IMG/VR virus record: IMGVR_UViG_3300025853_000145 | Location: 1 to 48,779 of that record | Direction: 5' to 3' (one strand) | Length of the DNA: 48,779 bases | Source: a virus | Shown: in pieces, positions 23,915 to 31,133 of the stretch | Layout of the letters: each line of letters begins with the position of its first letter | Position numbering within the stretch: position 1 is the first letter of the stretch | Position numbers and translations under genes: made by a program | The notes under the pieces: generated by a model | Seen by the model: the letters and a program-made list of their open reading frames with translations, nothing else | What the model was told of the DNA's origin: nothing | Database searches by the model: none

Positions 23915-24871
23915 ATGTCTCCTATTGATAGAAAACATTTCGTCTGGTGTGAATCTTATCGCCCACAAACAATTGAAGAATGTATCCTTCCAGAGGGTAT
24001 TAAAAAGACCTTCAAGGACTTCCTAACACAAGGAGAGGTCCCAAATCTCCTCTTATCCGGTCCTCCTGGATGTGGTAAAACTACCGTAGCTAAAGCACTT
24101 TGTAATGAACTTGGAGTAGATGTTTATGTCATTAATGGATCCGACGAGGGTAGATTCATCGATACTGTCAGAAACAATGCGAAGAACTTCGCTTCGACCG
24201 TATCACTTTCATCAGATGCTAAACACAAAGTCATCATCATTGATGAGGCAGATAACACAACCCCGGATGTACAACTCGCCCTTAGGGCGTTTACAGAGGA
24301 ATTTGTTGGTAATTGTAGATTCGTCTTTACATGTAACTACAAAAACAAAATCATTGAACCTCTCCACTCTCGTTGTGCCGTCATTGACTTCTCCCTCAAA
24401 GGAAAGGAACGACAAGAACTTGCAGCGAAGTTTTTCAACCGTCTCCGGTCTATACTTGAGACGGAGAGTGTGGAATATGATCCAAAAGTTCTTGTAGAAC
24501 TTATCAATAAACACTTCCCAGATTGGAGACGTGTTCTTAACGAGTGTCAAAGATATTCTGTTAGTGGTAAAATTGACACTGGAATTCTAGCAACCTTTAG
24601 TGATGTAAAAACAGATGATCTCTTTAAAAACCTCAAAGAAAAAAACTTTTCTGAAGTACGGAAGTGGGTCGTTAATAACTTGGATAATGATCCTTCTTTA
24701 CTTCTTCGCCGCATTTACGATGGTTGTTATAATGCCCTGGACGGCCCTGGTATTGCTGCTGCTGTCCTTATTATTGCTAAGTATCAGTATCAAATTGCGT
24801 TCGTCGCAGATCAAGAAATTAATCTTCTGGCGGCGTTGACGGAAATTATGGTTGAATGTAATTTTAAATGA
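23915..24871 (+). CDS. gp44: Clamp loader large subunit gp44
   Basis: AAA+ ATPase that opens and loads the gp45 clamp with gp62; 318 residues from the ATG at 23915 (T4 gp44 is 319). Walker A LLSGPPGCGKTT lies at residues 46-57 and Walker B IIIDEADN near 107. The clamp-loader SRC motif (HSRCA) is present, and a C-terminal collar follows. An upstream in-frame TTG at 23882 exists, but the 23915 ATG gives the expected length and the SPIDRKHFVWCESYRPQTI start. Confidence 0.96.
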   Translation: MSPIDRKHFVWCESYRPQTIEECILPEGIKKTFKDFLTQGEVPNLLLSGPPGCGKTTVAKALCNELGVDVYVINGSDEGRFIDTVRNNAKNFASTVSLSSDAKHKVIIIDEADNTTPDVQLALRAFTEEFVGNCRFVFTCNYKNKIIEPLHSRCAVIDFSLKGKERQELAAKFFNRLRSILETESVEYDPKVLVELINKHFPDWRRVLNECQRYSVSGKIDTGILATFSDVKTDDLFKNLKEKNFSEVRKWVVNNLDNDPSLLLRRIYDGCYNALDGPGIAAAVLIIAKYQYQIAFVADQEINLLAALTEIMVECNFK

Positions 24872-24880
24872 TTTATTAAA

Positions 24881-25165
24881 ATGAACGTTAAAGTATTTCG
24901 TATGAACACGGGTGAAGAAGTTATCTTTACCCTCATCAATGAAGATGAAAACACTATTGAGATTGAGAACCCACTTGTAGCAATTCCTAATGCATCTGGA
25001 CAAGTTGGTTTTGGGCCCTGGTCTATTCTTCAAAAAGATAAGACAACATTGACAATTGACAAACAATTTATTGTTTATCAATGTGATGCCAGAGATGATG
25101 TAGTGGAGAATTATGAAAAGATTTTTTCTCCAATTGCAACACCTAATAAAAAGTTGATTCTTTGA
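24881..25165 (+). CDS. Sm-like small protein (copy 2 of 4)
   Basis: 94 residues, the most compact of the four. VKVFRMNTGEEVIFTLI forms the first strand pair with the GEEVI motif. IEIENPLVAIP, FGPW and a TLTIDKQFIVYQ strand follow, then DDVVENYEKIF. The order matches the proteins at 12832, 27387 and 27694. It lies exactly between gp44 and gp62, whose products form one complex, so it is co-expressed with the clamp loader. Function unknown. Confidence 0.8.
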   Translation: MNVKVFRMNTGEEVIFTLINEDENTIEIENPLVAIPNASGQVGFGPWSILQKDKTTLTIDKQFIVYQCDARDDVVENYEKIFSPIATPNKKLIL

Positions 25166-25166
25166 T

Positions 25167-25547
25167 ATGGAACTTAAGGATTGGTTAAACTCAATTAATT
25201 TTACAAAGAAAAATCTTTTGGAGGAGGATCCATCTCTCAAGAAGGATTATCCTCCTTTTATTGTAAATAAATGCCTGTCAGGTCATCTTGACTGTATTCT
25301 CTTCGCTAATGAAATGAATAAGTATCATTTCTTAGATAAAGATATACAATATAATTTTTATATAAATATTCTGAGAAAGAAGAAAAGGTTCTCTCCTTGG
25401 ATTCGAAAGGATAAGATCACAGATCTTGAATATGTAAAGAGTTACTATGGTTATAGTAATGAAAAAGCATCTCAGGTAATGAAAATTTTATCTCATGAAC
25501 AAATTGAATTTATAAAGAAACGACTTGACACTGGTGGAAAAAAATGA
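25167..25547 (+). CDS. gp62: Clamp loader small subunit gp62
   Basis: The ATPase-lacking clamp loader subunit that pairs with gp44 in a 4:1 complex; 126 residues, clearly shorter than T4 gp62 (187) as is usual in marine T4-likes. Family features are LKDWLNSINFTKKNLL, YPPFIVNKCLSGHLDCILFANEMN, and FSPWIRKDKITDLEYVKSYYGYSNEKA. The PPFIVNxxLS and YYGYS motifs are diagnostic. It begins one base after the preceding stop and overlaps regA by four bases. Confidence 0.93.
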   Translation: MELKDWLNSINFTKKNLLEEDPSLKKDYPPFIVNKCLSGHLDCILFANEMNKYHFLDKDIQYNFYINILRKKKRFSPWIRKDKITDLEYVKSYYGYSNEKASQVMKILSHEQIEFIKKRLDTGGKK

Positions 25548-25981
25548 ATCAAACTGTTGAACCTCAGGTTAATTGGTCTCAAGAGAAAATGGTTGAGGTT
25601 AGGTTAAATGAACCTGATGATTTTCTTAAGGTCCGTGAAACACTTACAAGAATTGGTGTAGCTTCTCGTAAGGAAAAGAAACTCTATCAATCTTGTCATA
25701 TCCTTCATAAACAAGGTAAGTATTATATTGTTCACTTCAAAGAACTGTTTGCACTTGATGGTAAGTATGCAAATCTTACAGTGAATGATGTTCAGAGAAG
25801 AAACCGTATTACCAGACTTCTTGTTGACTGGGGTTTGATTCAAGTTGTAAAGGAAGATTTAATTCTTGATATTGCACCATTAAATCAGATTAAAGTTCTT
25901 CCTTACAGAGATAAGAATGAGTGGAATCTGCAACAGAAGTATAATATTGGTAAGAAAGGTAAGGCTCAGGAAGATGAATAA
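25544..25981 (+). CDS. regA: Translational repressor RegA
   Basis: RNA-binding protein that represses translation of early phage mRNAs; 145 residues (T4 RegA is 122). MVEVRLNEPDDFLKVRETLTRIGVASRKEKKLYQSCHILHKQGKYYIVHFKELFALDG is the conserved core, followed by RRNRITRLLVDWGLI. A short N-terminal extension (about 15 residues) precedes the usual start. It follows gp62 as in T4 (gp44-gp62-regA) and is terminated by the hairpin at 26034-26066. Confidence 0.95.
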   Translation: MNQTVEPQVNWSQEKMVEVRLNEPDDFLKVRETLTRIGVASRKEKKLYQSCHILHKQGKYYIVHFKELFALDGKYANLTVNDVQRRNRITRLLVDWGLIQVVKEDLILDIAPLNQIKVLPYRDKNEWNLQQKYNIGKKGKAQEDE

Positions 25982-26066
25982 ATAAATTTGCGATCTTTCG
26001 TGCGGTCGCTTCAAAAGTCGGAAACCCATATAAGATGGTGTGGTTATTACTACATCATCTTTTTTT
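25978..26066 (+). ncRNA. Possible small late RNA: late motif, hairpin and terminator after regA
   Basis: ATAAATA at 25978-25984 overlaps the regA stop. A GCGATC / GGTCGC stem (25990-26009) follows. A rho-independent terminator then has stem GATGGTGT / ACATCATC at 26034-26059 and seven T. If the motif is an active late promoter it would make a structured RNA of about 77 bases with no reading frame. No homology to a known RNA is claimed. Confidence 0.3.
26034..26066 (+). terminator. Rho-independent terminator after regA
   Basis: An 8-bp stem GATGGTGT / ACATCATC (one G-T pair) with a 10-base loop is followed by seven T. It separates the clamp loader and regA transcript from hsp20. Confidence 0.85.
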
Positions 26067-26074
26067 GTATCGTG

Positions 26075-26080
26075 TATAAT
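26075..26080 (+). promoter_or_regulatory. -10 box TATAAT upstream of hsp20
   Basis: TATAAT nine bases after the regA terminator; transcription would start near 26087. The leader begins with a GGATGCC-TTCG-GGGTCC hairpin (26088-26104) and ends with AAGGAG before the ATG at 26140. No -35 consensus is visible. Confidence 0.55.
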
Positions 26081-26139
26081 TAGTATTGGATGCCTTCGGG
26101 GTCCACACAATCAAATCTCGCTCAAGAAGGAGAAGTAAA

Positions 26140-26574
26140 ATGACCAACCTTATGAAGTATAATGCCGCAAATTTGAATCAGTTTCTAGACCTCATAAATA
26201 GAAACAGCATTGGTATGGAAGATTACTTTGATCGTATTACAACTTTGCATGAAACAACAAGTAATTATCCACCATACAATCTAGTTACGATCAGCAACAC
26301 AGAATCGAGATTAGAACTTGCATTAGCAGGATTCAGAAAAGCAGAAGTCAATGTCTACACACAAGATGGTAAACTCTTTGTCGAAGGACAAAAAGAGGAT
26401 AAAGAAACAGGAACAGAATACGTCCACCGAGGAGTGGCTCAGAGACCTTTCACCAGATCTTGGACACTCTCAGATGAAACGGAAGTTAGATCAGTTACTT
26501 TTGAGGATGGGTTACTGAGTATTACACTCGGTAAAGTCGTTCCAGAACATCATCAAAGAAAAGATTACCTATAA
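26140..26574 (+). CDS. hsp20: Small heat shock protein Hsp20
   Basis: 144 residues with an alpha-crystallin domain: NLVTISNTESRLELALAGFRKAEVNVYTQDGKLFVEGQ, then VHRGVAQRPFTRSWTLSDETEV and FEDGLLSITLGKVVPE. The A-x-x-x-G-L-like signature at the domain end is present as DGLLSITL. It is an ATP-independent holdase widespread in T4-like cyanophages. The ATG at 26140 has AAGGAG at the proper distance; an upstream TTG at 26086 has none. It is flanked by its own promoter and terminator, so it is an independent unit. Confidence 0.94.
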   Translation: MTNLMKYNAANLNQFLDLINRNSIGMEDYFDRITTLHETTSNYPPYNLVTISNTESRLELALAGFRKAEVNVYTQDGKLFVEGQKEDKETGTEYVHRGVAQRPFTRSWTLSDETEVRSVTFEDGLLSITLGKVVPEHHQRKDYL

Positions 26575-26577
26575 ATA
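26570..26577 (+). promoter_or_regulatory. Late motif TATAAATA overlapping the hsp20 stop
   Basis: A perfect 8-base late motif, but the only thing between it and the terminator at 26598-26637 is about 20 bases. It may drive a very short RNA or be chance in AT-rich DNA. CTAAATA at 26639-26645, after the terminator, is a weaker candidate for the next gene. Confidence 0.4.
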
Positions 26578-26597
26578 TTAGGTATCGTCGCCGCATA

Positions 26598-26637
26598 GGA
26601 GATCCTGGCAAAATCCAGGAATCTCCTTATTTTTTTC
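26598..26637 (+). terminator. Rho-independent terminator after hsp20
   Basis: An 11-bp stem, GGAGAT+CCTGG paired with CCAGG+ATCTCC with one bulged A, has a CAAAAT loop. It is followed by TTATTTTTTT. Confidence 0.92.
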
Positions 26638-26668
26638 CCTAAATATCACAGATGTGATTAGACATTCT

Positions 26669-26980
26669 ATGTTATCAACCCAATACAGACTACGGTTGGA
26701 GTTCATTTGTAAGTGTATTGTAAATAGGGAAGAGGTAAAATTAGATGATATGATATGGGCGGAAAAGTTATCAAAAGCTAATACTTCTGCTCGTGAGATG
26801 TTAAATAAAGCAAGACGCCAAGCATCTGGAATTGAGGAAGGTAGTATGGATGATTTTTTGAATAAAATGGGATTAGGTGATCCTGATCCTTCAAATCATA
26901 CAAACGGATTTCATGGTGCTGACGAAATTGTAGAGTGGTTTAAACAAGATAAACCTGATGACTGGAGACAAAGAGACTGA
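26669..26980 (+). CDS. Conserved small helical protein
   Basis: 103 residues from ATG 26669; a GTG at 26654 would add five residues. TQYRLRLEFICKCIVNREEVKLDDMIWAEKLSKANTSAREMLNKARRQA forms a basic helical N-terminal half. The C-terminal half is acidic with repeated D and P (MGLGDPDPSNH) and a tail DEIVEWFKQDKPDDWRQRD. No catalytic motif. It starts a dense operon running into DNA polymerase. I recognise it only as a typical cyanophage hypothetical. Confidence 0.8.
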   Translation: MLSTQYRLRLEFICKCIVNREEVKLDDMIWAEKLSKANTSAREMLNKARRQASGIEEGSMDDFLNKMGLGDPDPSNHTNGFHGADEIVEWFKQDKPDDWRQRD

Positions 26981-26984
26981 GACT

Positions 26985-27224
26985 ATGAAAGTAGTGATAT
27001 ACACAAATGGGAATCAAGAATCGGAAAGGGCTAAAAGTCTTTTTGAATCTTTAAATTCAAAGATTCTAGAATACAAGTTGAATAACCATTTCAGCCAAAA
27101 ATCATTTGAGTCTGAATTTGGTGAGAACGCTGAATATCCACAAATTTCAATAGGATATGCTCACATTGGTAGTTTAAAAGATACTCTTAAGTTTCTTGAA
27201 AAGAATGGTGTATTTGTGGTATAA
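26985..27224 (+). CDS. Glutaredoxin-like protein lacking active-site cysteines
   Basis: 79 residues from ATG 26985. The thioredoxin-fold pattern of small glutaredoxins is clear: MKVVIYTNGNQESERAKSLFESL, then EYKLN, then the cis-Pro loop YPQISIGYAHIGSLKDTLKFL. The redox motif CxxC, expected right after the first strand, is replaced by NGNQ, and there is no Cys in the whole protein. It cannot do thiol-disulfide exchange at the usual site, so a binding or assembly role is likely. Confidence 0.8.
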   Translation: MKVVIYTNGNQESERAKSLFESLNSKILEYKLNNHFSQKSFESEFGENAEYPQISIGYAHIGSLKDTLKFLEKNGVFVV

Positions 27225-27225
27225 T
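27196..27225 (+). promoter_or_regulatory. Sigma-70-type promoter with extended -10
   Basis: TTGAAA at 27196-27201, an 18-base spacer and TGG-TATAAT (TATAAT at 27220-27225), giving an extended -10. Start expected near 27232, just before the small gene at 27250 and the Sm-like/DNA polymerase operon. Confidence 0.72.
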
Positions 27226-27249
27226 GTAGTTGACGAATTTCTATAAAAA

Positions 27250-27390
27250 ATGACTAATAAAAAATTTGAGAAAATTGATAAAAAAGGAAGAACTGAAGAG
27301 TGGTCTTGGGTAGAAACACCTGAGACTTTGAAAGCTCTGGAAATCTATCATGAAGTTGTAAGACTTAATAAGGAGAAATTGGGAGAATGA
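27250..27390 (+). CDS. Very small protein upstream of DNA polymerase operon
   Basis: 46 residues: KKFEKIDKKGRTEEWSWVETPE followed by a helical TLKALEIYHEVVRLNKEKLGE. Supported by ATGA overlap with the next gene and by the promoter at 27196-27225. Function unknown. Confidence 0.65.
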   Translation: MTNKKFEKIDKKGRTEEWSWVETPETLKALEIYHEVVRLNKEKLGE

Positions 27391-27752
27391 CTATTAGACT
27401 TGTAATGCTTAAGTCTGGTGAAGACGTTATTGCTGATGTTAAAGAAATGACAGTTCCTGGAACTGACGGGGAAGATAAAGTAGTTGGTTATTTCTTTGGA
27501 TTTCCATGTAGAGTAAAGCTCTTTGGAGATATCCCATCTGAAAGTGTAAGTAAAAATTCACTTAAGATGCAATTGATTCCATGGGCTCCTCTCAGCCAAG
27601 ATCAATATATCCCTGTAGTATCTGATTGGGTTATTGGTATGGTCGAACCAATTGAAAAACTTAAAGAAACATATGTAAAAGGATTGGAAAAATATGAAAA
27701 ATCTAAAACTTCTAGTGTTGACGAACAATCAGATTCTGATAACACAGATTGA
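27387..27752 (+). CDS. Sm-like small protein (copy 3 of 4)
   Basis: 121 residues. IRLVMLKSGEDVIADVKEM is the first strand pair, with the S-G-E-D-V-I motif. FGFPCRVKLFGD, IPWAPLSQDQYIPVVSDWVIGMVEPIEKLKETYVKGLEKY follow. Compared with the other three Sm-like proteins it has a longer loop after strand 2 and a charged C-terminal tail. Its last 59 bases overlap the next gene in another frame. It precedes DNA polymerase in the same transcript. Confidence 0.8.
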   Translation: MTIRLVMLKSGEDVIADVKEMTVPGTDGEDKVVGYFFGFPCRVKLFGDIPSESVSKNSLKMQLIPWAPLSQDQYIPVVSDWVIGMVEPIEKLKETYVKGLEKYEKSKTSSVDEQSDSDNTD

Positions 27753-27951
27753 AGAAGTATCAACTGATCTCGGAGAACCTGATTGTAAATTGATAGAACC
27801 CTTCATTTTAAATCAATCCGATCTTTCTCTTTCTCCTTGGATGGTTGATTATTCAACTCAAAACACATTCATGATTCATTCGGATAAGATCTTGACGATT
27901 GCAGATCCAAACGGTAAACTTAAAGACAAGTATGAAAGCCTAGTTGAATAA
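27694..27951 (+). CDS. Sm-like small protein (copy 4 of 4)
   Basis: 85 residues. LKLLVLTNNQILITQIEEV, then IEPFILNQ, LSPWMVD, FMIHSDKILTIADPNGKLKDKYESL. The Gly of the usual G-E-x-[VI] motif is Asn here. The start cannot be moved downstream without losing the first strand, so the 59-base overlap with the previous gene is probably real. It ends on the first base of the DNA polymerase ATG (TAATG). Confidence 0.8.
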   Translation: MKNLKLLVLTNNQILITQIEEVSTDLGEPDCKLIEPFILNQSDLSLSPWMVDYSTQNTFMIHSDKILTIADPNGKLKDKYESLVE

Positions 27952-29414
27952 TGCGTTATTATACGAATGTCCAGATGGTTGGTAACAACTTTTTGGTCCG
28001 TGGATATGAAAATGGGAAAAGCGTCATCTTCAAAGAGGAATTTCAACCAACTCTTTATGTGAAATCAAATAAAGAAACTGGATGGAAAACTCTTGATGGT
28101 GAGAATGTAGAACCTATTCAACCAGGTACAGTGAAGGATTGTAGGGAGTTTTATAAGAAGTATGAAGATGTAGATGGATTCAAAATCTATGGTAATGAAA
28201 GGTACATCTACCAATACATTTCTGATAAGTATCCTGAAAATGAGATCAAGTTTGATATTAAAAAAATCAATCTTGTGACCATTGATATTGAGGTCAAATC
28301 TGAACAAGGATTTCCTGATCCGGATTCTTGTTCAGAGGAGATGCTCACTATCTCCATGCAGGATTATGCCACTAAAAAAATTAAGACCTGGGGAAGAAAA
28401 CCTTATACTCCTACTCAGGATAATGTAACTTATTATCATTATGATGATGAAGTTGATATGCTTAATTCTTTCATCTATCATTGGAATAAAAATCCCCCTG
28501 AGGTTGTGACTGGTTGGAATTGTCGTCTTTATGATATTCCATATCTTTGTGGCCGTATTGACAGAATTATGGGACAGAAGAAACTTAAACTTCTTTCACC
28601 ATGGGGACTGGTAAGTCATGAAGAGATCTATATCTCGGGTAGAAAGTTTAATGTTTATGATATTGCTGGCACAACTACTCTAGATTACCTGGAGTTGTAT
28701 AAGAAGTTTACTTATACAAATCAAGAGAGTTATCGACTAGACTATATTGCTAATATTGAACTCGGTCAGAAGAAGTTGGATCACTCCGAGTTTGATACTT
28801 TCAAAGACTTCTATAACGGGAACTGGAAGAAGTTTGTAGATTACAACATTATTGACGTGGAACTTGTTGATCGACTGGAAGACAAGTTGAGATTGATTGA
28901 ACTTGCTATCACAATGGCATATGATGGTAAAGTCAACTACACTGATGTGATGTTTCAGGTTAGATTGTGGGATACCATTATCTACAATTATTTGAAAAAG
29001 AAGAAAATTGTAGTTCCCCCAAAGGATAGAAGTGAGAAAGATTCTAAGTTTGCTGGAGCTTATGTCAAAGAACCTAAACCAGGTCTTTATGATTATGTGG
29101 TTTCTTTTGACCTTAACTCCCTATATCCTCACTTAATCATGCAATACAATATCTCACCAGAAACACTTTTGGATGAGAAACATCCAAGTGTGAGTGTGGA
29201 TAAACTTCTTAATGAAGAAGTTACATTTGAGATGTATAAGGACTATGCGGTTTGTGCTAATGGTGCAATGTATAGAAAGGATGAAAGGGGATTTCTACCT
29301 GAATTGATGGAGAAGATGTATGCTGAACGTAAGGCCTTTAAGAAGGAGATGTTGAAGAGTAAACAGAAACTAGTTGATATTGAATCGGAGATGAAGAGAA
29401 GGGGTCTTAAGTAA
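27951..29414 (+). CDS. gp43: DNA polymerase gp43, N-terminal fragment (exonuclease and motif A)
   Basis: Family B replicative polymerase, first half only; 487 residues of an expected 830-900. 3'-5' exonuclease motifs are intact: DIE near 110-112 (Exo I), NCRLYD (Exo II) and YNIIDVELV (Exo III). Polymerase motif A DLNSLYP lies near residue 388. The frame stops (TAA at 29412-29414) after the helical segment KQKLVDIESEMKRRGLK, between the palm and fingers parts. Motifs B and C are in a separate gene at 29955-31133, beyond an HNH gene. The two products must associate, or the RNA must be spliced, to give an active enzyme. Confidence 0.94.
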   Translation: MRYYTNVQMVGNNFLVRGYENGKSVIFKEEFQPTLYVKSNKETGWKTLDGENVEPIQPGTVKDCREFYKKYEDVDGFKIYGNERYIYQYISDKYPENEIKFDIKKINLVTIDIEVKSEQGFPDPDSCSEEMLTISMQDYATKKIKTWGRKPYTPTQDNVTYYHYDDEVDMLNSFIYHWNKNPPEVVTGWNCRLYDIPYLCGRIDRIMGQKKLKLLSPWGLVSHEEIYISGRKFNVYDIAGTTTLDYLELYKKFTYTNQESYRLDYIANIELGQKKLDHSEFDTFKDFYNGNWKKFVDYNIIDVELVDRLEDKLRLIELAITMAYDGKVNYTDVMFQVRLWDTIIYNYLKKKKIVVPPKDRSEKDSKFAGAYVKEPKPGLYDYVVSFDLNSLYPHLIMQYNISPETLLDEKHPSVSVDKLLNEEVTFEMYKDYAVCANGAMYRKDERGFLPELMEKMYAERKAFKKEMLKSKQKLVDIESEMKRRGLK

Positions 29415-29441
29415 ACACCTCCCCTATAAAATATCATATAA

Positions 29442-29449
29442 TATAAATA
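29442..29449 (+). promoter_or_regulatory. Late promoter TATAAATA upstream of the HNH gene in gp43
   Basis: Perfect late motif 20 bases before the HNH ATG at 29469. It gives the inserted endonuclease its own late expression, different from the early polymerase operon. Confidence 0.65.
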
Positions 29450-29468
29450 ATACTTTATTGGGGGTATT

Positions 29469-29936
29469 ATGTTAGAAGATTTGACCGGACAAACATTTGG
29501 TAGGCTTACTGCTCTTTCTGTTGAAAGGAGAGGGAGACGCACATATTGGTTGTGTGAATGTTCCTGTGGAAATGAGAAATCTGTAAGGAGGGAGAAGTTA
29601 AAAAATGGAACAACTATATCCTGTGGTTGTGCTAGAAAAGAAAGAAACCATCAACATACTAAAACAAAACTTTATGGTAGGTGGAACTCTATGGTAATGA
29701 GATGCCATAACCCCAATAGTGTTGGTTATCATAAGTATGGGGCAAAAGGTATAAAAGTTTGTGATAGGTGGAGAACCTTTATAAACTTTTATGAGGATAT
29801 GGGTGAACCACCAGAAGGTATGACACTTGAAAGATTGGATAGTAGTGGTGATTATTGTCCGGAGAATGTTGTGTGGGCGGATTATGTAACACAGAACAAT
29901 AATCGTCCTTCATTTAATAAGAAAAATGTGGTATAA
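29469..29936 (+). CDS. HNH homing endonuclease between the two gp43 genes
   Basis: 155 residues. N-terminal zinc module LTGQTFGRLTAL...WLCECSCGN...GTTISCGC, then the WNSMVMRCHNPNSVGYHKYGAKGIKVCDRWRTFINFYEDMG block. The HNH-type core ends in LERLDSSGDYCPENVVWADYVTQNNNR. This matches the LxRIDNxGxYxPxNCRW group of phage homing enzymes. It sits exactly at the break between the exonuclease/motif A part and the motif B/C part of DNA polymerase, the usual behaviour of an invader of a conserved gene. Confidence 0.92.
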   Translation: MLEDLTGQTFGRLTALSVERRGRRTYWLCECSCGNEKSVRREKLKNGTTISCGCARKERNHQHTKTKLYGRWNSMVMRCHNPNSVGYHKYGAKGIKVCDRWRTFINFYEDMGEPPEGMTLERLDSSGDYCPENVVWADYVTQNNNRPSFNKKNVV

Positions 29937-29937
29937 T
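29929..29937 (+). promoter_or_regulatory. Extended -10 promoter before gp43 C-terminal fragment
   Basis: TGG-TATAAT (TATAAT at 29932-29937), an extended -10, overlaps the end of the HNH gene and lies 17 bases before the GTG start of the second polymerase gene. No -35 is visible. It would let the C-terminal fragment be transcribed on its own. Confidence 0.5.
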
Positions 29938-29954
29938 TTAATGAGAGATGCTGT

Positions 29955-31133
29955 GTGCCGGAGGTTGTTATTGGGTATTTAATCGGAGGTGCAGGAGAAG
30001 GTGCACAAAAGGAGATAGTGGTATCAGATAAGGACTATTCTAAATTGACTGATACACAACTTCTGAAACTTCGTGATCAGACTGTGAAAGATATTGCAAA
30101 GTTCAATAACTTTCAAATGGTTAGAAAGATTACACTGAACTCAGCTTATGGTGCCGTTGGTAATCAGTACTTCAGATATTACAAACTTGCAAATGCAGAA
30201 GCTATCACACTGAGTGGTCAGGTATCTATTCGGTGGATTGAAAACCGTATGAATGGTTATCTAAATAATCTATTACAAACGGAGGGGATTGATTATGTCA
30301 TTGCATCTGACACTGATTCAATCTATCTTAATTTTGGACCTCTTGTTAATAAATTTTTTAGTAATAAGCTTGACGATAAGAATAAGATTGTTACGATCAT
30401 TGACCAGATCTGTAAGGACAAGTTGGAACCGTTCATCGATTCCTCTTATCAAAATCTTGCGTCGTATGTAAATGCATATGATCAGAAGATGCAGATGAAA
30501 CGGGAGAACATTGCAGACCGTGGAATCTGGACAGCAAAGAAACGATACATTCTTAATGTTTGGGATAGTGAGGGAGTTAGATATGAAGATCCTAAACTTA
30601 AGATTATGGGTATAGAAGCTGTAAAGTCTTCTACTCCAGCTCCATGTAGGTCAATGATTAAAGACGCTCTCAAACTTATGATGAAAGCGACTGAAGATGA
30701 TTTGATTGATTTTATTGAAAATTGTAGAACAAAATTCAAAAACCTTTCTCCGGAAGAAATTGCATTTCCTCGAATGGTTTCTGATGTAAATAAGTATAAG
30801 TCTCACTCTTCAATTTATATAAAAGGAACACCGATTCATGCTAGAGGTGCTCTTCTTTTCAATCATTATATTAGAGAAAAGAATCTTCAAAACAAATATT
30901 CTTTCATCAACAATGGTGAAAAGATTAAGTTTGTTTACCTGAAAAAAGCTAACCCTATCAGAGAGAATGTGATTTCTTTCATCTCAGACTTTCCTGTTGA
31001 AACTGGTCTTGACAAATACATTGATTACGAACTACAATTTGAAAAGGCATTCTTAGAACCAGTCAAGACTATTCTTGATTCTATTGGGTGGAACGTTGAA
31101 AAAACTGTAAACTTAGAATTATTTTTTGGATGA
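29955..31133 (+). CDS. gp43: DNA polymerase gp43, C-terminal fragment (motifs B and C, thumb)
   Basis: 392 residues from a GTG preceded by GAGAG. The frame is closed upstream by TAA at 29934-29936 and has no ATG until about residue 55. Fingers motif B KITLNSAYGAVGN lies near residues 59-71, and motif C SDTDSIY near 118. Then come the thumb and the C-terminal clamp-binding peptide LELFF. Residues 1-25 (PEVVIGYLIGGAGEGAQKEI) do not look like normal polymerase and may be newly recruited. The stop overlaps uvsX. Confidence 0.92.
   Translation: MPEVVIGYLIGGAGEGAQKEIVVSDKDYSKLTDTQLLKLRDQTVKDIAKFNNFQMVRKITLNSAYGAVGNQYFRYYKLANAEAITLSGQVSIRWIENRMNGYLNNLLQTEGIDYVIASDTDSIYLNFGPLVNKFFSNKLDDKNKIVTIIDQICKDKLEPFIDSSYQNLASYVNAYDQKMQMKRENIADRGIWTAKKRYILNVWDSEGVRYEDPKLKIMGIEAVKSSTPAPCRSMIKDALKLMMKATEDDLIDFIENCRTKFKNLSPEEIAFPRMVSDVNKYKSHSSIYIKGTPIHARGALLFNHYIREKNLQNKYSFINNGEKIKFVYLKKANPIRENVISFISDFPVETGLDKYIDYELQFEKAFLEPVKTILDSIGWNVEKTVNLELFFG

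Noticed and set aside
29415-29954. Group I intron between the gp43 halves
   Set aside because: I could not see the conserved P/Q/R/S core by eye. A complete HNH gene with its own promoter and a new GTG start fit a split gene better, but this is not excluded.
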